A stretch of 64,000 bases of DNA from Tetmemena sp. SeJ-2015 (Eukaryota > Ciliophora > Spirotrichea > Sporadotrichida > Oxytrichidae): contig JAJKFJ010022164.1 of the NCBI GenBank assembly GCA_027382625.1, forward strand, positions 1 through 64,000. Direction: 5' to 3'. The stretch's first letter is position 1, and every line of letters starts with the position of its first letter. Positions 12,691 to 23,879 of this stretch are shown here, in pieces. A model generated the notes under the pieces. The model saw nothing but the letters and a program-made list of their open reading frames with translations, searched no databases and had not been told where the DNA came from. A program made the position numbers and the translations under genes.

Positions 12691-14096
12691 TCAAAGTGAG
12701 GATTTGCCCTATATTTTGAAATTTATCGCTTATATTGTTTGTTATTTTATTTTTAATCGTATAAGATTAATTTATTGTAAATATTAGAGGCGGTATATTC
12801 TCTCAGTCCATCTAAAAAAAATTAAAATCTGCTATGAAGTTTTATCGACAAGTTAACTTTGAGAGGCTTCAGATCTATCTTAAGAAACATTGTTATTAGA
12901 CTCTTTGATTGAGGGCGATTTGATCTCCTCATCATCTCCCTCCTCTTCCTCCATCACTTTTTCTACTATTCCTCCTTTCCTCTTTGATGAGGCAGAGGAC
13001 TTTCATTGGATTGCATATCGTTCTACACACCATCATTTAGCAATCTGAAACTAGGGCGCTTAGAAGTGGTGGAAGGACTAATTTCGAACATAAAACTAAA
13101 ATGAGATAAGTTAGTTGTTGAATCCGATTAGACCCGCATTCTTTCCAGTTCCGACTCTCATACTCATTCTTCTCGGTGGAACTAAGGTGCTCAGATTGTT
13201 ATCAGGTATCACAGTTATCATAATTGAGGGGCGCTTGTTGTTTTTGGACTGCTTGAGGATGGACTCACTATTATCGTGAATTCTAAAACTGGGCCTTCTC
13301 TCCTGCTTAATGGCACTCACCTCTCCAGTTTTCAAAAGAGAATTAGAGGGAGTAGGTAATCCAACTTGAATCTTGCTAGCTAGATCTTTGATGGTTCTAT
13401 TAGCTTCAGACTCATCTGAGGAATCATAGCAAACTTATTTCGCAAGCCAGTCCTTCTCTTTGTCAAACTCTTGTATGGAAGAAATAGTGACTATGGTGTC
13501 GTTAGCCATATCGTATAAACTATGCTTATATTCGTTCATATTTTGCTAAAAGGCTATTTCATCCTGCACAGGGTCTTCAAATGAGATTTTGCCTGAATTC
13601 TAGGATACATCTGAAACCTGCTCATCCATAATACCCCTCATAGATACTCCAAACTAAATTGACTTTCTACCCTTTAAGTTCTAAAAGTCTCTTGAGATGT
13701 TGTGGCCCAAAGTTTTGTTAAGCCCGACAGTTTAAAATGACTGCTGGTGCAATAGAAAGTCGTTAATTTGGTTCAAAATAAATAAACTTCAAGGATGGAT
13801 TATTATCAACATTGCTCTCTGATTCTTCCTCATCATCATCGTCAGATGAGGACTCTGAAGTGTGAGGGGATAGGGGTGACTTGATTTCTTGAGGCATGTC
13901 ATCGTTATTTTTCTATTCTTCTGAAATATCGTGCTCAGACTTTAAGCCGTTAAAATAGCATTATAAAATAGAAGTTGGATTATCTTAAGTTAACGCCACT
14001 GAATGAGGACATGACTTTATTGCTGAGTCTCGTACCTCCAAGGCCTGTAGTTGCCTCTTCTTTAGAAGGATTTCTAATTAGGAAAGAGCTGCCCAT
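12691..14096 (-). CDS. Low-complexity protein with repeated RPS motifs
   Basis: Starts MGSSFLIRNPSKEEATTGLG at 14096. After an IES it continues LKSEHDISEEQKNND, an acidic stretch (SSSDDDDEEESES), FGVSMRGIMDEQVSDVS, and a region with three basic-Pro-Ser motifs: RRPSFRI, KRPSIMI and KRPSFRL. It ends with an acidic tail (EKVMEEEEGDDEE). Frame shifts near 13740-13790 and 13015 imply further IESs or introns. The first in-frame TGA is 12691-12693, but coding character is weak below about 12850. R-R/K-P-S-F motifs resemble basophilic kinase sites. No family recognised; composition suggests a disordered, perhaps nuclear or cytoskeletal, phosphoprotein. Confidence 0.55.
13947..13989 (-). other. IES, 43 bp, pointer CTTAA
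   Basis: CTTAA (plus strand TTAAG at 13942-13946 and 13985-13989). Removal converts a frame that hits TGA into SFSGVNLKSEHDISEE. Confidence 0.75.
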
Positions 14097-14109
14097 CTTA
14101 GAATTCTCC

Positions 14110-14678
14110 CCCGAACCTTTTTAAGTAATTTAATACAGAGTTTAAATGCTTTTTTCCTATTTTCGATTTCACTGCCAAACTTTCTAAGTCCTTAGCCTTT
14201 CTTTTTCCTATATTAAGGTGTGGTTGCTTGAAGCATCATAAGTCTAGCTGAGGTCTTGACTTCCGTTATTTGTTCTCTATCACAGAATTATGTAAACGGG
14301 TTGGAGCGATTGAAGTCAAAAAGAAATCTGAAGAAGTCTACAGACTAGAAGTATGATTGGAATAATAATAAGTAAATATATTTTAGTACTTGTCATTCCT
14401 GATGTTTTGCTCTTCATAGCGTCGGTTGAGTTTTCTAGAGAACTTGCTGAATGTCTTTTTATCTAGTTTTTGCTTTCTTTTGAGGTTTTTCTCAAATATC
14501 AAAGCGATCTTGTATTCTTACTCTAAAGGAGTCTTAAAAGTAGAGATTTTCAAAATGAAGGGTCCGAAGCTCATCTCCTTAAATGGGATACACATAAATA
14601 CATAAAAAGACCATAAATGCAAAAAAAATAATGTTAGATTATAATCACTATATATGAAAAGAGATTTCTTAAAAAGCT
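14110..14678 (-). CDS. Coding segment downstream of RING/TRAF gene (probable continuation)
   Basis: Reverse-strand sequence includes VIVFGVYCKASSDLEAF (about 14735-14680, overlapping the end of the neighbouring frame), then an AT-rich stretch, then KEMSFGPFILKISTFKTPL and the lysine-rich KKTFSKFSRKLNRRYEEQ. Codon use looks real. It is either the last MDSs of the RING/TRAF gene after an IES and frame change, or a separate small gene. The stretch about 14581-14680 is AT-rich and interrupts it. I could not find the pointer. Confidence 0.4.
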
Positions 14679-16304
14679 TCAAGATCTGAAGAAGCCTTAC
14701 AGTATACTCCAAATACGATTACTTAGTTGTCTTTAGGAAGACTCAATTGATCTTTTTAAAATAAAAAGATGTTTAACATGCTTGTTTTAATCCTCGATCT
14801 CCAAAAATTGTTCTTAAAGCTCCTAAACAATTGACTCTTTTGATTCTTCATTCACGTTATTTTGGCTTGATAATAAGGGAAATTTACTCTGAGGAGAGTT
14901 TTGAGATTGCTTAATCTTTAGCTGAAACTTTAAGGTCTAAATAAACTGTTGACAGAATATTTGGTGAAAAAGAAAAGTTTGTGATAGCGATGAATAAAGC
15001 TCCTCAAAATCTTTCTTTGAAGTTAAACTTTCAAATTCTTAAGTTGTTATAGAACCTATTAACAAGAAGATTGGTACTACTTAGGTCAAGAGCTATGATT
15101 AAATATCGATTTCAACAGATAACAGCATTCTCCTTAAATGGGAGTGACCTCCGCCGATCTTAATGCCAACAGCGCTTAAGCTAATAGTCTTCTCTTCTCC
15201 TTTAAAAATTTAATCAGCTATAAATATATTATAACCTTCTTGACATAAATTCCTCATCCTGTTTTCTATATCTAATTCAGCTTTTAGTTTATCTTCTGAT
15301 AGAATAAATCCTTATCTAGTTTCTGAATCCCATTCAAAGTTTTGTCTTTTATTAGGAGATTATCTTAAGCTTTATGAGTATTTATCTACTTTTACTTATT
15401 CTAAGCTTATATTTGATTTGCTTTACTCTATATTGTTATCTTGTTTGTTATGTAACGATAAGATATAATCCATTTGACTTCTTAAATCTTATACCTCCTT
15501 TTTAAATTGCAACTTTAGATCCTTTATTTGTCTATCCTTAGCATTTAATTGCTCCTTTATTTGAATAATATCCTCAGTCAAAGTTTTCTGACAGTTTTGG
15601 AGATGTCTTACGCAGTCGTGGAAGTTTCTGAATTTTCTCTTGTAAGATCCAGAGCATTTTCCGCAAACCATTATAAACTCCTCACAAAGAGCATTCACGT
15701 GAATCAAATAGTTTTTCTTTCTTACTATCTAGTTGCAAAACTCACAGTGAAGCTCAGCCTCCTCACATTGCATCCAATGCGATTGAAGCTCCCTTCTCCT
15801 CACCAGCTATTAGCAAAAGTTACACATAGTCAAGACAAATACGCACACGTTTTCATGAGCTTGCAACTCTGCTCGAGAAAATTTGGCTGTACATCCCTCA
15901 TTTAAATTATAACTAAGCAAGTTATTTTTAGCTCTACAGTCGATCATCTGAAACTCACATGAGACAGACTCATGTTCTTGAATTTTATCGTAGCTCAGTT
16001 GGACTGTACATCCATATTCCTTGAATCTGCAAGACACTGTGAGTTCAGAGAGCATGCCTCTGATAATTTTATGTGCCTTATTCTTGAACTTAGGTTCCTC
16101 ACTGCATTTAAGAGGACAAATCTTGGAGGTTAAAAACCACTCTTCAAGGCACGATTTGCAAAAGCAGTTTTCGCAAGTCTTGCATTCTTAGGGCTCTCGT
16201 AAAATTCCCAAGCAAATCCTGCACTTTAGTTCTTCTTTCAAGAGAAATGGATTTAGTATCCTTTCGCAAGAGATTATGTCCCAACTTTATCCTGCTTACT
16301 CCAT
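14679..16304 (-). CDS. RING/TRAF-type zinc-finger protein (first of two)
   Basis: ATG at 16304 gives MEQAGQSWDIISCERIL, then a RING-like cluster (CRICLGILREP, CKTCENCFCKSCLEEW, CPLKC). TRAF-type Cys/His repeats follow (CRFKEYGCTVQLSYDKIQEH, CTAKFSRAELQAHE, CNFCQQLVRRRELQSH, CVRHLQNC), then a coiled coil (IKEQLNAKDRQIKDLKLQFK) and a long C-terminal region. The frame is uninterrupted to TGA 14679-14681. In eukaryotes this RING plus TRAF-finger layout belongs to E3 ubiquitin ligases and TRAF-like adaptors, a family expanded in ciliates. The far C-terminus may instead switch frame into the next segment. Confidence 0.75.
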
Positions 16305-16553
16305 TTAATTTATTAAACTTACAAGATTTGCAATTATAATTAAAGAATAAAGCAAAAGATAGATTAAGAAATGGAATTAAGTCTTCTATCTATTTAAAAT
16401 AAAGTTATAGAAATTATGATTGGAATCTATCTTAAAGCAATTTCTGGTTTATTTATAGTCGCTAATAGACGTATTAATTAGATAGATGATACGTGTTAAG
16501 AGTAATTATTTAGCTGGCTACTTTTACTGTGTAAATTAAATTATGAAATTTTC

Positions 16554-17351
16554 CTAATCATTTCTGCTACCTTGATCATCTAAACCTAATAGAAAAATTA
16601 TGCTACTTTTTATTTGTAAAGGGATGTCTTTATCCGAATGAGTCTTGCAAGATATGATTATTCCTATTAAAATGAAGAGCGATTTAATTAATTTCATTTT
16701 TTTAAAAAAGAGACCAATTACGCTGTAGAATAAAACTACTTCAATTATAAGCCAAGTCCTCGTCGCAGAATATTGATTTTCGAGCATCTCAAAACAAATC
16801 CAACTATCATCTCTAAAAAGAACTATTTGCACAACTACGTACACTGCGATTGCGTAGCAATAGTTTAATATATTTAATTATTATCTAGTTCAGCTTCAGA
16901 AATGTAGCTATGCATCCTCCATGATTAAAACGTTTTGCAGTTATTAACTAGTATATCAAAGAAATTAGCTCTATAGAATGGTAAGCTATACTAAAAATTG
17001 AACTAATACAAAAAAATTGCAACTATGTACTTGCAATCATAGAATAATCATATCATCCATTTAAGTAATCATTTAAATTAAACATTATCACAATACAAGC
17101 ATAGACATTGCTACTATAAACAATGTTCCAGGTTTATTGTGCGCGAGGTTGCATTCTATATAAGCTCCATAGTCTTTGTATAAAATAACTCCTGTCGTAA
17201 TTAGTAATGCAAGCGACACTAAAGCAAAGACCACTTTGATTATGTAGAACTTTTTTAGGTTAGATCTTTGATGCAGGTGTTCTTAGTTTGTCAATGTTAT
17301 TTCAAATTTTTTCTGGTTTTCATATCCCACCTGAGAATAGCCGCTTTACAT
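16554..17351 (-). CDS. Multi-pass membrane protein, unrecognised
   Basis: ATG at 17351 gives MQSGYSQVGYENQKKFEITL. Four hydrophobic segments follow: FYIIKVVFALVSLALLITTG, FIVAIAVYVVVQIVLF (created only after IES removal), TWLIIEVVLFYSVIGLFF and LIKSLFILIGIIISC. The first, about 25-residue, loop between helices has the motif YKDYGAYIECNLAHN. The end is uncertain because with only TGA as stop the frame stays open well past 16554; coding character is lost near there. Four-helix topology is compatible with tetraspanin-like or small channel proteins but no signature was recognised. Confidence 0.55.
16864..17111 (-). other. IES, 248 bp, pointer GCAAT
   Basis: GCAAT (plus strand ATTGC) lies at 16859-16863 and 17107-17111. 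Excision rebuilds a hydrophobic helix (FIVAIAVYVVVQIVLF) in frame, while the unspliced frame hits TGA. The insert is AT-rich and non-coding. Confidence 0.7.
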
Positions 17352-17528
17352 TTTTGCTTCAAGTTTACTTTGATAATTATCTAAAATTTATATTATTTGT
17401 GTAATCTATCTTAAGAATTAATAGCGATAGAAATTGCAAAGATATGCATGACATAGAATAAAAACAATAATCTAAGATTTCATAGTCATAAAATCTTTGC
17501 AAGTTAAATGCATTCTGGAAACCAATAG

Positions 17529-18671
17529 ATGGGCTAAAGCTCAAATGAGCAAGCACACGAATACACAATCAAGGGAGCTAAGCCTCTGGGTAAAATAGTG
17601 AAAGCTGAGATGCAAAAGCTCAAGCAACTCAAAAAGATCAAGAAGTCAGCTGACTAAGAGAAAAGAGAAGTAGTCAGAAGCCTAGAAAGCATTCTAGAAA
17701 ACACTTTAGACTTGATGAGCATAGCTGATGCAAAGAAGTTCCTCACGAGAAAGCTTCAAGAAGTTAATCATTAAGATGGGTCAAAAGGTGTTCATAATCA
17801 ATTCGAGTCTCTATCTCTCAATCAGCCTCAATATATTTTTCCAAATTTACCTCAGGCTAATATTTAGCACCACGAGGAAGAAAAGTAGTTGGTAGCTGAC
17901 GATTCAATAAAGCACTCTCCAATCTATGAGGAGGACCATTAATCAGATATGATCGGTCAATGGGAAAAGTTAGGAGGATTTTTCGTAGAAACTTCAATCT
18001 CTTATGACGGCCAAATCTGGGCTTTGAATAACAGTGAAGAGGGATTTTATGGATATCCTATCTTTACTTACAAAGATAACAACTGGATCAGGGTGCCTGG
18101 TGCAGCCAGCAAAATATCAGCTTACAGAAACGGAGAACTTTGGGCAGTCGATAAGCAGGGTAAAGTGATGCTTTTTGAGAATGAGAAATTCTCATCTAAA
18201 TCTGAAGTTGGAGTGGCCTAGGATATCTCAGTTGGAGCTGATGGTTCTGTTTGGATTACTTGCGGACCAAAGATGAAATCGCAAGAAACTCATCTCATGT
18301 ACTTCGACTTTGCAAACTAAAAGTTTGTCAGAGCTAATGGATTTGGCTCTAAAATAACCCTAAATCAAAATGGTCAGCCGATAGTTGCATTAGAGAATGG
18401 AGAAATCTTTATTGCTCAGAGAAAAGAGCTTGTAAAGATAAATGGAACAGCTAGAGAAATTTCCATGTCTTGTACGGATGACCTTTGGATGATCAGCGAT
18501 GCTAAAGAGACTGGAGGGTATCAGATTTTTAAGGCAAAGATTTCCCCTCATAGCAATTTAGTCGAGTGGGAAAATATGAATATGGCTGGAGTAAAGATTG
18601 CAGCTCAAGATGGGAAAAATGTCCTAATCATCAACGAGTGGGATGAATTATTCAGACTCAGATTATGTTGA
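17529..18671 (+). CDS. Tectonin beta-propeller repeat protein
   Basis: Single uninterrupted frame of 380 codons from ATG 17529 to TGA 18669-18671. The N-terminal third is charged and helical (KIVKAEMQKLKQLKKIKKSA). From about residue 140 there are tectonin-type blades: GQWEKLGGFF, DGQIWALNN, KISAYRNGELWAVDKQGKV, DISVGADGSVWITCG, DDLWMISD. Tectonin repeats build six-bladed propellers in lectin-like and membrane-associated proteins such as TECPR1. Blades of the form (I/A)SxxxDGxxWxxxxxG are clear. The helical extension could mediate oligomerisation. It is one of the few genes here with no apparent IES or intron. Confidence 0.8.
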
Positions 18672-18726
18672 ATCAATTTAGAACATTACCATTTGTATTC
18701 ATCTGTGCTTAAAAATTAAGGTTAGT

Positions 18727-19840
18727 TCATTAGTTAAGATTATTTGCAGTAGATTTGATTGGTCTCGAGAAAGGCCATGACCCGATCATTTTCTCTGAAG
18801 CATGCTGCTGAATTAAATGCCTATTGTACTTCAAAGAAGGCATGAACTCATAGTCTTTCATTGCGATTGAGGTAAACTAATCAAGCTCCTCTTGGCTTTG
18901 CTAAAGTGAGCTGTAGTCTGAGAATTACTTAATCAGTTCTTATTGCTCTCCTTCTTTCGAGATTACGATCTTTCGTTGCTTTGAGACTGCTGAAAGTAGA
19001 TCAACTTTATCTCTTATAGACTGCTCTTGCTCTTAAGTTATTCCCATCTGGTAAGTATATTCAAACGCTTTGCAAGCCGCATATGCAGAAGCATAAGGAT
19101 TCAATTGATTAGTATGATCAGAGAAGTTGATGGTGATGATAGCTCCTTTCATTTATTGAGAGTCAAATCTCTTGAGAAGGATGGGCTACAAAACCTGGAA
19201 CAAGACAAGCTGCTATCTTATATTTTGATTCACCACATCCAAAATATTGTTAAGTGCTTCGTCCTTCTTCAAGCTTTGACTTTAACCTTAGCTCTCAACC
19301 AAGCTTTCATTTACTCCAAGAGAGTTGAAGAACCTTATGTTGTTTACAATAATTGAGATGTCTAGATTAAGAGAGCATATTCTATTCTAGAACTCTTCGC
19401 ATTCAGAGATGTCTAGTAGGCTCTATAAATCTATTTCTCTTAAAAACTTTCACAAGAAGTACACAAATTTCTTCTACATGAGTCTTAATCTTAAACTGCT
19501 CTCTGATTAAATCTAGATAGCTCAATAATTGGTTGTCAGTGTGCTTTCCAAGAACAAGAATATTGTAGCCTTCTCTAGCTAGAGTGATAGCCAAGCTTCT
19601 TCCATTAACTTCATAGATGTCTATGATGAATGCCCATTCGCCCCCATACTTCTTCTTGAATTCATTAGCACTCTGTGATTGCTCAATCTACCTCTGCCTG
19701 TAGCTGATTACAGAGTCAGCTACGTATTTCGCAGAGGCTGCTAAGCCTACAAATGCCAAGCATACTACAAGTTTGTCGTTGGCAACTTGAGAGATTTCGA
19801 AGCTCTTTAGGTTTGAAAATACCTTAGAAAGTTTTTCCAT
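18727..19840 (-). CDS. Divergent short-chain dehydrogenase/reductase (HSD17B12/KAR-like)
   Basis: ATG at 19840 gives MEKLSKVFSNLKSFEI, a hydrophobic segment (LVVCLAFVGLAASAKYVADS), then WAFIIDIYEVNGRSLAITLA, which aligns by position with the nucleotide-binding turn of 3-ketoacyl-CoA reductases. The TGxxxGIG motif is replaced by a sequence without the glycines. DISIIVNN stands for the conserved NNAG strand, and YASAYAACKAFEY keeps the catalytic Y-x-x-x-K. It ends NLNQ and TGA (18727-18729). A short interruption near 19425-19460 (a 34-nt GT-AG segment fits) must be removed. Layout is that of ER-anchored fatty-acid elongation reductases; loss of the cofactor glycines suggests altered or lost catalysis. 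Confidence 0.65.
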
Positions 19841-20000
19841 TATTTTCAAGAGTGCGAGTGATCTTTGAGGTTAAAATATTAATATCTTCTTTAATTGATT
19901 TCGCCAGTGAAGCATTCATTCGCATTTGTTCTCTGAGAGTATATTACTTTTGGTATGATTTAATGTGATGTAATTAATTTAATCTTGAATCACAAAAATA

Positions 20001-21352
20001 ATGGGAAATATCTGTAATAGAAATGAGTATGAATCTGAGGACTGGTAGAAGAATCTAGAAAAAAAGAAAAAGGCCAGCATGGAACTCAGAAAGGCTTGAG
20101 ATGATGATCAGATCAAGTTTAGAAGACAAAATAAACAAGAGGAGGATAATAGTCTGTCTAGATTTTCATAGTAGAATTGTAATTTCATTTCCTTTGTATT
20201 ATAAAATTAGTAGAAAATAAGAGATCTAAGAGTATTGAGGGATTACAAGCTTAGACCGATAGTTTAGAGTAGAAAGAGTTTAATTTTTTTTATTTTTAAA
20301 GATTCTTCGGATGATGACGACGTCATCTTACAACTTCAAAAACCACCTAAATGTTCATTTTAAATAGTAGAAAGTGTTTACGAAGAGTAATTTCACTCCT
20401 GGCTATTTATAGAGATCCCAGACTCTTCTGCTCAAGCTAAGTTAGAATTTCACGCAATATAAACAAGAGAAAGAGCAGCAAATGAAGCTGCAATTAGTAA
20501 TCCACGAAAATGAAAATGACAACAGAAACTCTTTTGGTGAGTAGGAATGGAACAAAGGTTCGAGCAAGAAATAAAAGTCTAGTCAGGCCTATGTAATATA
20601 TTTTCTTTTTGTGAACCATCATCATAGACCCTAAAGAAAGAATGAAGAGCCCTAGATGATAATATTTGACGAAGATGATGAGCTAATGCGTTTTGAAGAA
20701 GCAAAGGTTAAGTCAAGCAAGATTGACTACAAATCTTCTAGAAGAAACTATGAATCTATTCACCACAACAGGTTTTATAAAGTTCAAAAATAAGCAACTA
20801 ATGTGAAGATCACATCAATGACGTGGAAAGCGAGTACTACTAATTTGGATAGAGTGGCTTAGAGGAAATCACATAGAATCGAGGGGCAAGAAGACAAACT
20901 CAAAAAGCGCTGCAATCTCCCATCACTTTTAGAAATGATATCAAGCTCATAAATAAAATAGCTATTTATATTAGCACCGAAATTAGAGTAACCAAAGTGG
21001 CGACTACATTTAATCTTGTGATTTATTATTTCTCAGATAACTTTCAATCAAAAGGCTTCTCAAGCGGATTCAACTTCACAAAGGCAAACTGTAAGTTTTC
21101 ATTTAGCTCATTTTCTGAATTAAAATTTGAATGTGATCTATTTTAAATTGATTGCACAACAGCGATGACCAAGAATCTACAAATTTCGAAAACCTATCTA
21201 AGAATAACAGTCAAGTGTTTATTTAGAATATCGACTATAACATAGAGTACCCTTTGAGTTCTTAAGTTTCTCCCAAGCTTTAGACTCAATTGAAGAACAA
21301 GTTAGCCTTTGCAATTAATTAAAGTATTAAGCCTCTTTACAAGCACAGATGA
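20001..21352 (+). CDS. MGN-starting (probably N-myristoylated) protein, unrecognised
   Basis: MGNICNRNEYESEDW at 20001 fits an N-myristoylation start. The frame meets TGA near 20098, then resumes, implying an early IES whose pointer I could not fix. Later pieces: QLQKPPKCSFQIVESVYEEQ, HENENDNRNSFGEQEWNKG, then after an IES NEEPQMIIFDEDDELMRFEE, and NFTKANSDDQESTNFENLSK after another IES. It ends IKPLYKHR and TGA 21350-21352. Composition is polar and disordered. At least three frame restorations are required, so the gene is heavily fragmented. No family recognised; membrane tethering by acylation is inferred only from the first residues. Confidence 0.5.
20588..20629 (+). other. IES, 42 bp, pointer CCTA
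   Basis: CCTA at 20588-20591 and 20630-20633. Excision joins SSQAQRKNEEPQMIIF in frame. A GT-AG intron with nearly the same limits gives the wrong frame. Confidence 0.65.
21087..21157 (+). other. IES, 71 bp, pointer AAC
   Basis: AAC at 21087 and 21158; removal restores FTKANSDDQESTNF. The insert also starts with GTAAG-like sequence, so an intron was considered, but GT-AG borders do not keep the frame. Confidence 0.6.
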
Positions 21353-21704
21353 ACAAATTTTAAAGTGATATGATAATTTCTTAAACTCCTAAAAACGCGA
21401 CCTAATCTTACTTCCCTATGGTAACCAAAGTTGACCTAGAAAAGTAAAATATTATATTTGAAATTTCATAATTTTAAACAGTAAATAATCAAATAGTTCT
21501 TATAATTTATCATCCTTCGGGCTAACTTTCAACTCCACAACAAAATGTAAGCTTTCATTTTCTTATTAAGGGACCGTAACCCCCTCGTCTCACCCCCTCA
21601 TTTCGCTCTTGTTTACTCGACTCAGGGCTAACCTATATTTTTAAAGTATCTTAATTTCGATGTGCACTATATAACTTATATACACTAGTCCTATTTTACT
21701 CTAG
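21353..21704. other. Spacer with a degenerate copy of neighbouring sequence
   Basis: AT-rich DNA between the MGN protein and the polo kinase. At 21526-21563 it has a stretch resembling the end of the MGN-protein exon plus its IES start at about 21074-21106. A C-rich patch (about 21570-21600) lies just before the kinase gene. Confidence 0.35.
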
Positions 21705-23674
21705 ATGTAGCAGCAGTTCCAAAGTGAAATGGATCCAAACACAGTTTAAATAATTGAAGAGAAAATAGTTAAGTACAATGGCGAAGTTTAGGTGCGCAAG
21801 TACTAAAAGGGCAAATTCCTGGGAAAGGGAGGATTCGCCAAGTGCTACGAATTCTAAAACCAAGAGAACAAGGCCATTTAGGCTGCAAAGGTTGTCGAAA
21901 AGGCATCTCTCACCAAGAGCAGAGCCAAGTAGAAGCTGATGTCCGAAATTAAAATTCATCGCTCAGTGCACCACTAGCACGTTGTCAAGTTTGAGCATTT
22001 CTTCGAGGACGCAGAGAACGTCTATATCCTACTGGAGCTTTGCCACAATCAGAGTCTCAACGAGCTGTTGAGAAGAAGAAAGCGCCTTCATGAGCTCGAG
22101 GTGATGTGCTATGCCTTGCAGATAATAGGTGCTCTCAAGTACCTCCACTCTCACAGAATTATTCATAGAGACTTGAAGTTAGGAAACCTCTTCCTCAACG
22201 ATAAAATGGAAATAAAACTTGGAGATTTCGGTCTTGCCACCAAGTTAGACTTTGACGGTGAAAAGAAGAGAACTATTTGCGGAACGCCAAACTACATCGC
22301 TCCTGAGGTTCTCGAGGGAAAGGCTGGTCACTCTTATGAGGTTGATATTTGGTCACTTGGAGTCATTATAATATCTATATAGAGATATAAGTATGGATAG
22401 AAAGTTATATCTACACCCTCATTATTGGAAAGCCACCTTTCGAAACATCTGACGTGAAGACTACCTACTCCAAAATCAGAAAGAACATCTATGAGTTCCC
22501 CTAGCACGTAGTGATTTCTGACAGCGCCAAGGATCTTATTCAGAGAATCCTCATTGGTGATCCTAAAATGAGACCTAATCTTGATGAGATCTGCGCTCAT
22601 GAATTCTTCAACCACGGAGGATCGATTCCTAAAACTCTTCCCTAGTCTTTCCTTGCTTGCCCTCCTTCTGCCTAATACTTATTTTACATTAGACAGTACA
22701 TGCCATAGGGCTTCAACTATACCTCCTAAGCAAAAGGTCTGCCTCAGAGACTTGAGAGCACTGCCCCTGCAAACCCCATCCCTGGAGCACGCCCAGGCGT
22801 TCAAACCGCAGGCGGAACTGCCACCAGCTCGACCAGACAATATCAAACTGCTTAGGCTAATTAGATGGTGGCGACTGACAGAGTTGGCGCCTTCAAGAGA
22901 AACCTGGACAGCTAAGGCGCTATGTCGAAGGATCTAGGTGGAGTTAAGCCAACTTCTCCTACTGAGAAGGGAAGCACTCAGCGTTTGCTAAAGGACCAAT
23001 CGCTCTCAGGACCAAGCTGCTGGGTTAAAAAATGGGTTGATTACTCCTCAAAGTATGGCCTCGGATATCTCCTCTCCAATCAGGCTACTGGAGTTTTCTT
23101 CAACGACTCTACTAAGATAATTATTGATCCAAACGGTCACACTTTCTATTACTACGAACGCAAGGCCATCTCCAATCAGGAAAAGCAAGATGTGATGCAG
23201 ACCTATAATCTGACTGACTACCCTAAGGATTTGTAGAAGAAGGTAACACTGCTTCAGCATTTCCGCTCCTACCTTGAAAACAATAAGGATCAGCAAACTG
23301 CAGGAACCGAGCCTGAAATTGTCCCCTCAAAGTCTACACCTGCTATGCAAGGTCCTCCCGTCTATGTTAAGAAATGGATGAGAACAAAGCATGCCATTAT
23401 GTTCAGACTTAGTAATAAAATTGTGCAAGTCAATTTCCAAGATCACACTGAAATACTTCTCAATTCTGAGAGCAGGCTTGTGACTTATGTAAACAAGAAA
23501 GGAGAAAGATAGACTCTCCCTCTCAATCACGCTCTCGAATCTAACAACGCAGAGATGACAAAGAGACTCAAGTATACTAAAGATATCCTCACACACATGC
23601 TCAATAATATTCTCATTTAATGCACACTTTTTTCAGAATTAAAATTGAATTAAAGAGAACATAATACTGTATGA
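21705..23674 (+). CDS. PLK: Polo-like serine/threonine kinase
   Basis: ATG 21705 is followed directly by TAG read as Gln ([11 protein letters not shown]). Kinase domain: glycine loop [19 protein letters not shown]-type lysine in AAKVVEK, catalytic [19 protein letters not shown], and APEVL. A Pro/Ala/Thr linker follows (about 22700-22930), then two polo boxes: [20 protein letters not shown] with VFFNDSTKI, and [18 protein letters not shown]. The C-terminal end is TGA 23672-23674. PLKs act at centrosomes/basal bodies, spindle and cytokinesis; polo boxes dock to phosphoproteins. An IES interrupts kinase subdomain IX. Codon use is G+C-richer than the surroundings. Confidence 0.93.
22369..22409 (+). 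other. IES, 41 bp, inside the polo kinase domain (TA pointer)
   Basis: Left TA 22367-22368, right TA 22408-22409. Removal gives [15 protein letters not shown], the expected kinase sequence. GT-AG intron borders and the longer ATATCTA repeat at the same place both break the frame. Confidence 0.75.
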
Positions 23675-23879
23675 TGTATAGTGATAAAGCCAAGCTAAGT
23701 GCCAATTATATTATAAATATATGAAGACAACTCCAACATTTTAACTTTTTTAGGGTTGTTTGCAAATGGAGCTATTTTTTGTACTTTTATCATGTAAATT
23801 TATTTTCTAAAGCTTAACTTTGAATTAATTTTGTTAGAGACTACATATTAATTTCCTAGATTTAATCTTTGCAGAATTT
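23675..23879. other. AT-rich spacer
   Basis: No coding frame supported; contains the presumed polo kinase 3' end. Confidence 0.4.

Noticed and set aside
22361..22411. Ordinary GT-AG intron in the polo kinase
   Set aside because: No GT-AG pair at this site restores the frame; the TA-bounded deletion does so exactly.
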